In this document: piece by piece, positions 54,102 to 63,183 of the stretch
Position numbering within the stretch: position 1 is the stretch's first letter
Layout: the number at the start of each line of letters is the position of its first letter
Source of the DNA: Actinomycetospora endophytica
GTDB taxonomy: Bacteria > Actinomycetota > Actinomycetes > Mycobacteriales > Pseudonocardiaceae
Assembly (NCBI RefSeq): GCF_021026375.1
Contig: NZ_JAJNDB010000001.1
Coordinates: 868,001 to 932,000, forward strand
Direction: 5' to 3'
DNA length: 64,000 nucleotides
Translations under genes and position numbers: made by a program
The notes under the pieces: model-generated
The model's input: the letters and a program-made list of their open reading frames with translations, nothing else
Databases searched by the model: none
What the model was told of the DNA's origin: nothing

Positions 54102-54730
54102 CGGGCGGCCCCGACCGGCTCGCGGCGCGGAGTCTCGACGGGAGCGGCGTCGTCGTCGACGGACTCGTCGGTGGGTGCGGCCTCGGGCGGCGTCGTGACC
54201 TCCGGGCCCTCCGGGACCTCGTCGTCCGCCCCGGATCGGCGGCGCCGGGAGAGGTACCAGGCGAGCGGGCCGAGCACGACCCACAGCCCGACGACGCCGA
54301 GCCCGGCCGGCACGAGCCCCTCGGTCCAGTTCCGGTCGGCGACCCGGACGAGCTCCGGCTTCGAGCGGTCGTACTCGACGAGCACGTAGTTGCCGGGCTC
54401 GAGACCCCGCGGGTAGAGCACGCCGTTCTCCGGCGTGAGGACCGCACCGTCGGACGCGGTGTACCGGATGTAGGTGTGCTGGGCGTCGGAGCCGTCGAGG
54501 ACCTCACCCACGGCCACGCCGCGGTCGGCCATGATCGACGCGTCGTCGCGCGCGGCGCCGACCAGCACCAGCACGATGAGGGCGGTGAGCACCACCCCGA
54601 CGCCCACGAGGATCTCGGGGACCCGGCGGCCGACCGGGGCCATCACCGTCCGCACGGCGTCGACGCCGATCCCGAGCCCGCGACGCGCGAGCTGGACACG
54701 CCCGGTCATCAGCTCGCGGAGGTCCGTCAC
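54098..54730 (-). CDS. DUF3592-type membrane protein
   Basis: 210 residues with two membrane helices (about 40-60 and 138-158) flanking an extracytoplasmic beta-type domain ([38 protein letters not shown]) that fits DUF3592. The C-terminal tail is acidic and disordered. The GTG start is chosen at the 5' end of the frame. Its stop overlaps menG, suggesting a shared transcript. Function unknown; conserved linkage with quinone genes would be worth testing. Confidence 0.7.
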   Translation of the reverse strand: MTDLRELMTGRVQLARRGLGIGVDAVRTVMAPVGRRVPEILVGVGVVLTALIVLVLVGAARDDASIMADRGVAVGEVLDGSDAQHTYIRYTASDGAVLTPENGVLYPRGLEPGNYVLVEYDRSKPELVRVADRNWTEGLVPAGLGVVGLWVVLGPLAWYLSRRRRSGADDEVPEGPEVTTPPEAAPTDESVDDDAAPVETPRREPVGAAR

Positions 54731-54767
54731 GCCGTCCAGGGTAGTGAGGTCCGTCGGGCCGCCCCCT

Positions 54768-54794
54768 CCGACCGGGGCGCCGTGCGCCGGTCGG
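54768..54794 (-). terminator. Hairpin between the mrp operon and the DUF3592-menG unit
   Basis: CCGACCGG (54768-54775) and CCGGTCGG (54787-54794) flank an 11-base loop in the 164-bp gap after mrpG. It may end the menD-mrp transcript. Short arms, so moderate confidence. Confidence 0.4.
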
Positions 54795-54894
54795 GTGACG
54801 CTACGGGGCGAACGGCGCGCGGTGTGCTAGTCCGCTCACCGGGACCTCACCGCCGGGCCGCGCACGCCGCGGGGACGGCACCGCCCGCCGCAGC

Positions 54895-55248
54895 TCAATC
54901 CGAGGAGTCCGTCCGGTCGGCGAGGTCGTCGCGCCGCAGCAGGTCCGGGCGCACCCCGCCGGAGCGGTACGCCAGCCGGCCGACGAGGTGGGCGGTCACC
55001 GGTGCGGTGATGAGCTGGAAGGCGCCGACCAGGAGCAGCATCCACACGTCGACGCTGGTCCGGAGCAGCAGCGCGGTGCCGATGACGACGAGCACCAGCC
55101 CGGCGGTCTGCGGCTTCGTGGCCGCGTGCATCCGCGAGAGGACGTCGGGCAGGCGCAGGAGCCCGATCGCGGCGGCGAGCGCGAGCAGCGCCCCGAGCAC
55201 CACGAGCACGGCGCCGACGACGTCGAGGACGGACTCCAGCGCGCTCAC
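54895..55248 (-). CDS. mrpG: Mrp cation/proton antiporter subunit G
   Basis: 117 residues with three membrane helices. GLLRLPDVLSRMHAATKPQT is the MrpG (MnhG/PhaG) signature, followed by TSVDVWMLLLVGAFQLITAP. GTG overlaps the mrpF stop. Last gene of the Mrp operon. Confidence 0.94.
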   Translation of the reverse strand: MSALESVLDVVGAVLVVLGALLALAAAIGLLRLPDVLSRMHAATKPQTAGLVLVVIGTALLLRTSVDVWMLLLVGAFQLITAPVTAHLVGRLAYRSGGVRPDLLRRDDLADRTDSSD

Positions 55249-55526
55249 CGGTCCTCACCGTCCCCGCGCCGCCCGACGAAGCGGGCCACCGTCGACGACC
55301 CGAGGAAGCCGACCAGGCTGACCGCGACGATCGCGGGCACCGTCGAGGAGTCCCGGGTCAGCGCGACGTGGGCCATCAGCGCGCACATGATCACCGCGAC
55401 GATCGCGTCGAGCGACACCAGCCGGTCGAGCGCCGACGGGCCGCGCACGAAGCGCACCGTCACCAGCAGCAGGCTCAGCCCGAGCACGGCGAGCGCGACG
55501 GTGAGCAGGAAACCCGCGGTGCTCAT
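55245..55526 (-). CDS. mrpF: Mrp cation/proton antiporter subunit F
   Basis: 93 residues, three membrane helices. VRFVRGPSALDRLVSLDAI carries the Arg-Gly-Pro and Asp-Arg pattern of MrpF. The ATG overlaps the mrpE stop (ATGA) and the gene's own TGA overlaps mrpG. Confidence 0.94.
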   Translation of the reverse strand: MSTAGFLLTVALAVLGLSLLLVTVRFVRGPSALDRLVSLDAIVAVIMCALMAHVALTRDSSTVPAIVAVSLVGFLGSSTVARFVGRRGDGEDR

Positions 55527-56122
55527 CGTGGGCCCTCCTCGTCGGGGTCGTCGCGGGGATCGGTGCCCGCCCCGCTGCGTCCGGAGTGCTCCGGCTCGAC
55601 GCGCACCCGGTGCACCCCGGCGGCCATCAGGTCGGTGACGAGCCGGGACACCTGCCGTCGGAAGCGCTCGACCCCGGCGTCGTCCTCGACGCCGAGCACG
55701 TGGGCCCAGAGGGTCCGCTCCGCCGCGGAGGCCTCGACGACGACGCTGCCCGGCACCAGCGAGAGGCACTCCACCAGCAGTGCCATGAGCAGCTCGGAGT
55801 CGTCCGGGACCTCGACGGCGACGATCGAGCTGCGGATCGGCGGCCCCGGACGCACCGACTGCCAGGCCACCTGGACGCTCGAGACGGCGAGGTCGCGGGC
55901 GACGTCGAGAACCACCCGCAGCAGCGCGAGCGGGCGTACCCGACCGCCGGAGGTCACCGCGGGGAGCGGGAACACCACCAGCACCCCGACCGCGACCACG
56001 AGCCCGCCGATCAGGTTCGCCCACGAGAACGTCCCCCAGAGCAGGATCCACACCAGGGTCAGCCACAGCACCCGCAGGACCTGGGGGCGCCGCACCGACC
56101 AGGCGCGGGCGGGGGCGCTCAC
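55523..56122 (-). CDS. mrpE: Mrp cation/proton antiporter subunit E
   Basis: 199 residues. Two N-terminal membrane helices (LWLTLVWILLWGTFSWANLI) precede a cytoplasmic ferredoxin-like domain with SIVAVEVPDDSELLMALLVE and LSLVPGSVVVE, typical of MrpE. The C-terminal about 25 residues are acidic. GTG overlaps the mrpD stop (GTGA). Confidence 0.93.
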   Translation of the reverse strand: MSAPARAWSVRRPQVLRVLWLTLVWILLWGTFSWANLIGGLVVAVGVLVVFPLPAVTSGGRVRPLALLRVVLDVARDLAVSSVQVAWQSVRPGPPIRSSIVAVEVPDDSELLMALLVECLSLVPGSVVVEASAAERTLWAHVLGVEDDAGVERFRRQVSRLVTDLMAAGVHRVRVEPEHSGRSGAGTDPRDDPDEEGPR

Positions 56123-57798
56123 CGGGTCACCCGGTGGTCGACGGTCTGGGCGAACACCGCCGAGATGTACGGCGTGCGGGCGACGAGGTCGGTGCCCGCC
56201 CGGTCGGTGAGGGTGTAGAGCGGGCCGGCGAGGACGGTGATCGCGAGCCCGGCCGCCACCAGGCCCGCCGTCGCGGCCGTCATCACCCGCGGCAGCGCGA
56301 CCGGCAGCCGCCGCGACGTCAGCGCGGACGGCGCCCCGAGGAAGTCCCCGGAGTAGGCGGCCGACCCGGCGCCGCTCGCGCCCGGCCGCGGCCGACCGGA
56401 ACCGATCAGCTGGGGGTACCGACCCTCGTCGTCGTCGGCGGGCTCCCCGGCCGGGAGCTGATCGACCGGGCGCCAGAACGCGAGCACCCACACCTTCGCC
56501 ATCGCGTAGAGCGTGAGCAGGCTGGTGAGCACCGCGCCGCCGACGAGCAGCCAGGCCAGCACCGAACCGTCCTGCACGCCCGCCTCCACCAGGCCGAGCT
56601 TCCCGATGAACCCGGACAGCGGCGGGATGCCGCCGAGGTTGACCGCCGGGACGAAGTACAGGACGGCGAGCACCGGGGAGGCGGCCGCGAGCCCGGCCAG
56701 CCGGGTCATCGACGTCGATCCCCCGACCCGTTCGACGAGGCCGGCGACGCAGAACAGTGTCGCTTGCACGGTGATGTGGTGGACGACGTAGAAGATCGCC
56801 GCGCCCACGCCCGCCGGGGTCGCGAGCGCCACCCCGAAGATCATGTAGCCGATGTGGCTGACCAGGGTGAACGACAGGACCCGCTTGATGTCCTCCTGGG
56901 CGATCGCGCCGAGCGCGCCGATGACCATGGTCGCGAGCGCGGCGACCATGAGGATGTCGCGGGTGACGACGTCGTCGGGGAAGAGCAGCGTCTGCGTGCG
57001 GATGATCGAGTAGACGCCGACCTTGGTGAGCAGGCCGGCGAACACCGCGGTGACCGGGGCGGCCGCCGTCGGGTAGGAGTCGGGCAGCCACGCCGAGAGC
57101 GGGAACACCGCGGCCTTGATGCCGAACGCGGTGAGCAGCACCAGGTGGATCGCGAGCTGGACGCCCGGCGGGACCGTCGCCATCCGGGTCGAGATCTGCG
57201 CCAGGTTCAGCGTGCCGACCGCGGCGTAGACCAGCGCGATCCCGATGAGGAAGACCAGCGAGGACAGCACGTTGACGACGACGTAGGTCAGTCCCGCGCG
57301 CACCCGGGAGCGCGTCCCGCCCAGGGTGAGCAGCACGTAGCTCGCCATGAGCAGGACCTCGAAGCCGACGTAGAGGTTGAACAGGTCGCCGGAGAGGAAC
57401 GCGTTCGCGACGCCCGCGGTGAGCACCAGGTAGGTCGGGTGGAAGATCGACACCGGGGTGCGGGAGTCGTCGTCGGAGGTGCCCTGGCCGATGGCGTAGA
57501 GCAGCACCAGCAGGGTCACCGTCATCGACGTGAGCAGCATGATCGTCGAGAGCTGGTCGGCGACCAGGGTGATCCCGAGCGGCGCGGGCCAGGACCCGAG
57601 GGTGACCACGCGGGGCCCGTCGGCCGCCCCGGCCACGAGGAACGCCGAGATCGCGACGACGGCGACCAGCACGCCCACCGAGACGACCCGCTGCAGGGTC
57701 GGCCGCCCGGCGAGCACCAGCGCGGCCCCGGCGCCGAGCAGCGGCAGCAGCACCGTCAGCGGCATGAGGCTCTCGACGAGCGTCGACGCCGGGTTCAC
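56119..57798 (-). CDS. mrpD: Mrp cation/proton antiporter subunit D
   Basis: 559-residue antiporter subunit homologous to NuoM/NuoN. GDLFNLYVGFEVLLMASYV has the helix-5 Glu, GIKAAVFPLSAWLPDSYPTA the conserved Lys, and QEDIKRVLSFTLVSHIGYM follows. The GTG at 57798 overlaps the mrpC stop; the ATG in ESLMPLTVLLPLLG 11 codons later is a possible alternative. Confidence 0.95.
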   Translation of the reverse strand: MNPASTLVESLMPLTVLLPLLGAGAALVLAGRPTLQRVVSVGVLVAVVAISAFLVAGAADGPRVVTLGSWPAPLGITLVADQLSTIMLLTSMTVTLLVLLYAIGQGTSDDDSRTPVSIFHPTYLVLTAGVANAFLSGDLFNLYVGFEVLLMASYVLLTLGGTRSRVRAGLTYVVVNVLSSLVFLIGIALVYAAVGTLNLAQISTRMATVPPGVQLAIHLVLLTAFGIKAAVFPLSAWLPDSYPTAAAPVTAVFAGLLTKVGVYSIIRTQTLLFPDDVVTRDILMVAALATMVIGALGAIAQEDIKRVLSFTLVSHIGYMIFGVALATPAGVGAAIFYVVHHITVQATLFCVAGLVERVGGSTSMTRLAGLAAASPVLAVLYFVPAVNLGGIPPLSGFIGKLGLVEAGVQDGSVLAWLLVGGAVLTSLLTLYAMAKVWVLAFWRPVDQLPAGEPADDDEGRYPQLIGSGRPRPGASGAGSAAYSGDFLGAPSALTSRRLPVALPRVMTAATAGLVAAGLAITVLAGPLYTLTDRAGTDLVARTPYISAVFAQTVDHRVTR

Positions 57799-58259
57799 GA
57801 GCCGCCCCCGGCAGCGGCCGACCGCGCGCGCTCGTCGTCGGTGTCCGAGGTGGCCTCGCACCCGGTGGTGTCGAGCTCGTCCTCGTCGACCTGCTCGCCG
57901 CTGGCCAGCCGGCGGCGCACCGAGCGGTCCTCGGTGTCCTCGGTGAGGTCGTCCTCGCGGTCGAGCGTCCAGGTCCGGTGGATGATCGAGAGCAGGAACG
58001 CGGCGACGCCGAGGGTGATGACGATCGCGGTGAGCACCAGCGCCTGGACCAGCGCGTCGCTCATCGCCGGCTCCGGGGCGCGCCCGACGAGCGCCGCCGC
58101 CCCGAACGGCCCGCCCGCCGAGATCACCAGCAGGTTGGTGGCGTTGCCGAGGACCAGCACGCCGAGGAGCACCCGGGTGAGGCTGCGGTCGAGCACGAGG
58201 TAGATCCCCGCTGTGTAGAGCAGGGCGATCACCACGAGCAGCAGCAGCGACGTACTCAC
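57795..58259 (-). CDS. mrpC: Mrp cation/proton antiporter subunit C
   Basis: 154 residues: three NuoK-like membrane helices (LGNATNLLVISAGG, ALVQALVLTAIVITLGVAAF) plus a charged cytoplasmic tail of about 50 residues absent from short MrpC proteins. GTG overlaps the mrpA stop. Confidence 0.94.
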   Translation of the reverse strand: MSTSLLLLVVIALLYTAGIYLVLDRSLTRVLLGVLVLGNATNLLVISAGGPFGAAALVGRAPEPAMSDALVQALVLTAIVITLGVAAFLLSIIHRTWTLDREDDLTEDTEDRSVRRRLASGEQVDEDELDTTGCEATSDTDDERARSAAAGGGS

Positions 58260-61156
58260 GTCCGCACCCCCGGGCCGGGTTCCGACGGGATGACGGCGCT
58301 GTCTCCGAGCCGGTCCAGCTCGGCCCCGAGGCTGCGCAGGATGTCGAGCACGAGCCCGACGACGATGAGGTAGACGCCGATGTCGAAGACGAGCGAGGAC
58401 ACCAGCTTGACGTGGCCGAGCACCGGCAGGTCGAGCTGGAGCACCGCGGTCTGGAGCACCTCGCCGCCCAGCAGCAGTCCCCCGAACCCGGACAGGCCGG
58501 CGAGCAGCAGCCCGGCGCCGAGCAGCGTGCCGGCCTCCACCGGCGCGGCCTCGCCGAGCTCGTAGCGGCCGCCCGCGACGTAGCGCACCACCAGCGCCAG
58601 ACCGGCCAGCAGCCCGCCCGCGAACCCCCCGCCCGGGGCGTTGTGCCCGGCGAACAGGAAGTACACCGAGAGCACCATGATCGTCGGGAAGACGAGGCGG
58701 GTGACGACCTCGAGCAGCAGCGTCCGCTCGGTCACCGCCGGCCCGGGGCGCAGCTGCCGGGCGAGCCGCTCGAGGGTCGGGCCGCGCAGCCACGACGACT
58801 CCCCGACGGGGCCCGGCGCGACCGGGGTGCGACGACGGGTCCCCCTCGCCGGGACGCGGGTGCGGCGGTCGAGGAACACGAGGCTCGCGACGCCGGTCGC
58901 GGCGGCCAGCAGCACGGAGAGCTCGCCGATGGTGTCCCAGGCGCGGATGTCGACCAGGGTCACGTTGACGACGTTCTGGCCCGCCCCGAAGTCGTAGGCC
59001 TGCGACGGGAAGGCCAGCGACACCGGCGGGACGGTGCGGGCGCCGAGCGCGACGGCCCCGAGCAGCGCGAGCAGCACCCCGATCGGCGCCGCGATCGCGA
59101 GGCGGGCGAGCCGGCGGCGCGGCGAGTGGTGCTCGGTGATGTCGGCGGGCAGGCGGCGCAGCACGAGGACGACCACGACCAGCGTCATCGTCTCCACGAG
59201 GGCCTGGGTCAGCGCGACGTCGGGCGCACCGCCCAGCGCGAAGATCACCGCGACCGCGTAGCCGAGCCCGCCGACGAGCAGGACCGCGGCGAGGCGCCGG
59301 CGGGCGAGCGCCGCGGCGGCGGTGGACGCGACGGCGAGCACGGCCGCCACGACCTGCGCCGGCGAGTCCGCCAGGCGGTCGATCCGGATCTCGCCGAGCG
59401 CGCCGGACGCCACCAGCGCCACGCCCGGCCCGGCCAGCAGCACCCCGAGGATCGTGCACACCACGACGGCCAGCGACCCGCGCTGCGTCTGGGCCGTGAC
59501 CCGCAGCGAGCCCTTCTCCACGGCGTGGACCAGCGCGCGCCAGGTGACCTCGGAGCGGATCGCGGACAGCGGACGGAGCGCGGCGAGCCACCCGGCGGGC
59601 CGGGGCAGCGCGAGCCCGAGGCCGAGCACGATCGCGAGCACCGAGAGACCCAGCGCGATCGCGTTGCCGGGGACCAGGTCGAACACGAAGAGCGTCGGGT
59701 AGCTGACGGCGAGGGCGTCGGCGTAGCGGGTGAGCAGCGGGGCGAGCGACGGCGCCGCGAGGCCGGCCACGAGACAGGCGAGGCCGAGCACCGCGGGCGA
59801 GATCACGAACAACGGCCCCGGCCGGATCCACTGCGTCCCGGCGCGCTCGGTGAAGGCGCTGGTGAACGCTCCGGCGACGAACCGGGCGCTGTAGGCGACG
59901 GTGAGCACCGAGCCGACGACGACCACCGCCAGCAGCAGGTCCGCGTACGACCCGTACGCATCGTGGAGGAACGCCTCGAGCGCACCCTCCTTGGTGACGA
60001 ACCCGAGCAGCGGTGGGATGCCCGCCATCGACGCGGCGGCGAGCGTGCCCGCCGTCGCGAGGACGGGGGCCCGGCGCCACAGCCCGGACAGCTCGCGGAG
60101 GTCCCGGGTGCCGGCGCTGCGGTCGATGACGCCGACGGTGAGGAACAGCGTCGACTTGAACAGCGCGTGTGCGACGACGAGGCCGAGGGCCGCCAGCGCC
60201 GCGTCCCGGGTCCCCGCCCCGGCCAGCAGGATCATGAACCCGAGCTGGGACACCGTGCCGTGCGCGAGCAGCAGCTTGAGGTCGGTCTGGCGGGCCGCGA
60301 GGACCCCGCCGAGCAGCATGGTGAGCGCTGCCAGCACCGCGATCATCGGCCGCCAGGCCCCGACGTCGGCGAATCCGGGCGCCAGCCGCAGGACGAGGTA
60401 CACGCCCGCCTTGACCATCGCGGCGGCGTGCAGGAACGCGCTGACCGGGGTGGGCGCGGCCATCGCCGAGGGCAGCCAGAACTGGAACGGGACCAGCGCC
60501 GACTTCGACAGCGCCCCGACCAGGACGCACACCACGCCCGCCGTCACCGCGGCGCCGGAGAGCCCCGGACCCGCCGCGACGATGCCGGAGAGCCGGTACG
60601 TGCCGGCGGCCTCGGCGAGGATCACCAGGCCGACGAGCATGGTGAGCCCGCCCGCGGCGGTGACGATCAGGGCCTGCATCGCGGCGGCCCGGCTCGCGCG
60701 CTTGTGCGCGTCCTGCCCGACGAGCAGGAACGAGAAGATCGTCGTCAGCTCCCAGCAGACGTAGAGCACGACGACGTCGTCGGCCCACACCAGCGCGAGC
60801 ATCGCGCCGGCGAAGGCCGTGAGGACCCCGGCGAAGCGGCCCAGCCCGCCGGACGAGGGGGTGAAGTAGCGGGCGCAGTAGAGGACGACGAGCGCGCCGA
60901 CCCCGGTGACGAGCAGCGACAGGGTGGCCGAGAGCGCATCGAGCCGGAACGCGACGTCGACGCCGAGCGCGGGGATCCAGGTGAACCCCTCGGTCACCTC
61001 ACCGCCGGCGACGACCGTGGGCAGGCGGGTCAGGATCCAGACGAAGGCGGCGGCCGGGACCAGCGCCAGCACGAGGAAGGCACGGCGGCCGAGGGCGCGG
61101 ACGAGGCTGGGGGCGAGCAGGGCGGCCAGGGCGTGGACCCCGATCAGCACCAGCAC
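58256..61156 (-). CDS. mrpA: Mrp cation/proton antiporter subunit A with fused MrpB domain
   Basis: 966-residue NuoL-like subunit. Antiporter core motifs are VCWELTTIFSFLLVGQD, KSALVPFQFWLPSAMAAPTP (conserved Lys) and HGTVSQLGFMILLAG. A middle MbeD-like region (ALTQALVETMTLVVVVLVLR) follows. The C-terminal about 150 residues are an MrpB domain (FLFAGHNAPGGGFAGGLLAG, VFDIGVYLIVVG). Fusion of A and B explains why no separate mrpB exists. The GTG start lies 18 bp after the menD stop, so it is likely cotranscribed with menD. It exchanges Na+ or other cations for protons. Confidence 0.95.
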   Translation of the reverse strand: MLVLIGVHALAALLAPSLVRALGRRAFLVLALVPAAAFVWILTRLPTVVAGGEVTEGFTWIPALGVDVAFRLDALSATLSLLVTGVGALVVLYCARYFTPSSGGLGRFAGVLTAFAGAMLALVWADDVVVLYVCWELTTIFSFLLVGQDAHKRASRAAAMQALIVTAAGGLTMLVGLVILAEAAGTYRLSGIVAAGPGLSGAAVTAGVVCVLVGALSKSALVPFQFWLPSAMAAPTPVSAFLHAAAMVKAGVYLVLRLAPGFADVGAWRPMIAVLAALTMLLGGVLAARQTDLKLLLAHGTVSQLGFMILLAGAGTRDAALAALGLVVAHALFKSTLFLTVGVIDRSAGTRDLRELSGLWRRAPVLATAGTLAAASMAGIPPLLGFVTKEGALEAFLHDAYGSYADLLLAVVVVGSVLTVAYSARFVAGAFTSAFTERAGTQWIRPGPLFVISPAVLGLACLVAGLAAPSLAPLLTRYADALAVSYPTLFVFDLVPGNAIALGLSVLAIVLGLGLALPRPAGWLAALRPLSAIRSEVTWRALVHAVEKGSLRVTAQTQRGSLAVVVCTILGVLLAGPGVALVASGALGEIRIDRLADSPAQVVAAVLAVASTAAAALARRRLAAVLLVGGLGYAVAVIFALGGAPDVALTQALVETMTLVVVVLVLRRLPADITEHHSPRRRLARLAIAAPIGVLLALLGAVALGARTVPPVSLAFPSQAYDFGAGQNVVNVTLVDIRAWDTIGELSVLLAAATGVASLVFLDRRTRVPARGTRRRTPVAPGPVGESSWLRGPTLERLARQLRPGPAVTERTLLLEVVTRLVFPTIMVLSVYFLFAGHNAPGGGFAGGLLAGLALVVRYVAGGRYELGEAAPVEAGTLLGAGLLLAGLSGFGGLLLGGEVLQTAVLQLDLPVLGHVKLVSSLVFDIGVYLIVVGLVLDILRSLGAELDRLGDSAVIPSEPGPGVRT

Positions 61157-61174
61157 GAACCGCCCCCGTTCCGC

Positions 61175-62947
61175 TCACACACCGTCGCCAACGATGCTAC
61201 CGATCGGAGCAGGCCCGTCCTGTTCGTCGGGAACATCCGGTTCCTCGGCCGCGTCGTCGCCGCCGACGGCATCCAGGGCCACGCCGCGTTGCCGCTCGGC
61301 CAGCCCGCGCCGGTCGGCGCGGTCCACGGCGACCTCGACGACGCGCACCCCTGTCCGGCCCGTCGGGACGAGGGCGGCCGCGAGCGCGGCGGCGTCCGTC
61401 GGGGCGGCGTGCTCGACGTGGTGCGCCCCGCACAGCGCCGCGAGGTCGGTGCCGTGCGGGACGGCGAAGACGCGCTCGAAGGCCGCCGCGTGCTCCGGGG
61501 CGCCCTGCTCGAGGGTGGCGAACACGCTGCCCCCGTCGTCGTTGGCCACGACCACCACGAGCTCGGGGCGCGGCTCGCGCTCGCCGACGAGCAGTCCGCC
61601 GGAGTCGTGGAGGAACGTCAGGTCGCCGAGCAGCGCGTACGCGGGTCCGGCGTGGGCGAGCGCGGCGCCGGTCGCGTAGGACACCGCGCCGTCGATCCCG
61701 GACACGCCGCGCGCCGAGAGCACGGTGACGTCCGCGCGCGGGCGGGCGGCGAGCGCGACGTCGCGCACCGGGCTGGACGAGCCGACCACCAGCAGGGCCC
61801 CGGGCGGCAGCGCCGCGACGACCGCCGCAGCCAGCGCCGGGCCCGTCCCCTCGTCGGCCGCCGTCTCCAGGGCGTCGGCGACACGGTCGTCGGCGGCCCG
61901 CACCCGCTCGCCGTAGGCGGCGTCGACACCCCAGGCGGGCGGCGGGGGCAGCGCGCCGACGTGCGCGGCGGTCCCGGCGACGTCGGTCCAGCCCGGCCGG
62001 GCGGCGCCGTCGACGGTGCTCGCGGGCACCACCACGACCTCCACCCGGGGATCGGCGAGCAGCCGCGAGACCGGGCGGTGCAGCGTCGGGCGACCGAGGA
62101 CGACGACCCGCGCCGGCAGCAGCTCCGGCGCGGACCCGGCCAGCGCGGCGTCGAGCAGCCGCGTCCCGGCCCGCAGCCCGCGTCCCCACAACGGCGAGGT
62201 CGGCTCGGCGATCACCGGGACCCCGGCCGGGATCCCGTCCGGGGCGGCGGCGCCGTGGCCGGCGACGACGAGCGTCGGGACCGCGGCGGCGAGGTCGAGC
62301 GTGCCGACGCGCGGGACGTGCGGGGCGACGCGGGTCCAGGGGCCGCCGTCGGGACGTCCGGCAGCCCACGACGGCAGGCCGGCGGCATCGTCGTCGTCGG
62401 GCACCAGCGGCTCGCGCAGCGGGACGTCGACCTGGACCGGCCCGGGGTCACCGGTGCTGGTGCCCGCGGCACGGTCGAGCGCGCGGCAGACCGCGGCGCG
62501 CCACCCGTCGGCGGTCCTGGCGCGCTCGTCCGCCAACGGCAGCACGACGCCGGCCCGGACCGCGCCGCCGAACAGGCCGACCTGGTCGACGGTCTGGTTG
62601 GCGCCGGTCCCGACCAGCTCCAGCGGTCGGTCGGCGCTCACCACAACGAGCGGCACGCCGGCGTGGGAGGCCTCGAGCACCGCCGGGTGCAGGTTGGCGA
62701 CCGCGGTCCCGGAAGTGACGACGACGGGCACCGGCCGCCCCGACCGGGCCGCCAGGCCCACCGCGAGGAACCCGGCCGACCGCTCGTCGATGCGCACGTG
62801 CAGGCGCAGGCGCCCCTCGGCGTCGGCGGCGTGCAGCGCGAGCAGCAGCGGCGCGTTGCGCGAGCCCGGGCACGCCACGGCCTCGCGGACCCCGCCACGG
62901 ATCCATTCGTCGACGACCACGCGAGCCTGCACCGACGACGGGTTCAC
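61175..62947 (-). CDS. menD: SEPHCHC synthase, thiamine-dependent menaquinone biosynthesis enzyme
   Basis: 590-residue ThDP enzyme joining 2-oxoglutarate-derived succinic semialdehyde to isochorismate. VACPGSRNAPLLLAL at the N-terminus, the catalytic Glu in HVRIDERSAGFLAVGLA, TSGTAVANLHPAVLEA and the cofactor motif LLGDLTFLHDSGGLLV with NDDGGSVFATLEQ identify MenD. The frame is open 32 codons further, but the GTG at 62947 begins VNPSSVQARVVVDEWIRGG as in the family. It leads the probable menD-mrp operon. Confidence 0.95.
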   Translation of the reverse strand: MNPSSVQARVVVDEWIRGGVREAVACPGSRNAPLLLALHAADAEGRLRLHVRIDERSAGFLAVGLAARSGRPVPVVVTSGTAVANLHPAVLEASHAGVPLVVVSADRPLELVGTGANQTVDQVGLFGGAVRAGVVLPLADERARTADGWRAAVCRALDRAAGTSTGDPGPVQVDVPLREPLVPDDDDAAGLPSWAAGRPDGGPWTRVAPHVPRVGTLDLAAAVPTLVVAGHGAAAPDGIPAGVPVIAEPTSPLWGRGLRAGTRLLDAALAGSAPELLPARVVVLGRPTLHRPVSRLLADPRVEVVVVPASTVDGAARPGWTDVAGTAAHVGALPPPPAWGVDAAYGERVRAADDRVADALETAADEGTGPALAAAVVAALPPGALLVVGSSSPVRDVALAARPRADVTVLSARGVSGIDGAVSYATGAALAHAGPAYALLGDLTFLHDSGGLLVGEREPRPELVVVVANDDGGSVFATLEQGAPEHAAAFERVFAVPHGTDLAALCGAHHVEHAAPTDAAALAAALVPTGRTGVRVVEVAVDRADRRGLAERQRGVALDAVGGDDAAEEPDVPDEQDGPAPIGSIVGDGV

Positions 62948-63183
62948 GGCGGGCGAGCGTAATGAGCAGGACGTCTTCCGGCCGCGTGAACCGGCCATCG
63001 TCACGTCACGGAGCCGGTTCGGACGGCCCGCCACGATCGCCACGGTCGGACACCCACGGCGATCGGCGACGTACCAGCAGGCGCGCCGATCGAGGCCAGG
63101 ACCACCAGGTCGAGTGACCCCCGTGTGGTTGGAGGGGCGCGTGGGGACGTATCGGAGGCCCGTCCGACGGGGTTGCCCCGGAC

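Noticed and set aside
58412-62962. Very long open frame (1516 codons) on the plus strand opposite menD and mrpA-C
   Set aside because: Low-complexity Arg/Gly/Asp-rich translation, no motif, and exactly antisense to well-identified genes; a known artefact of high-GC codon bias.
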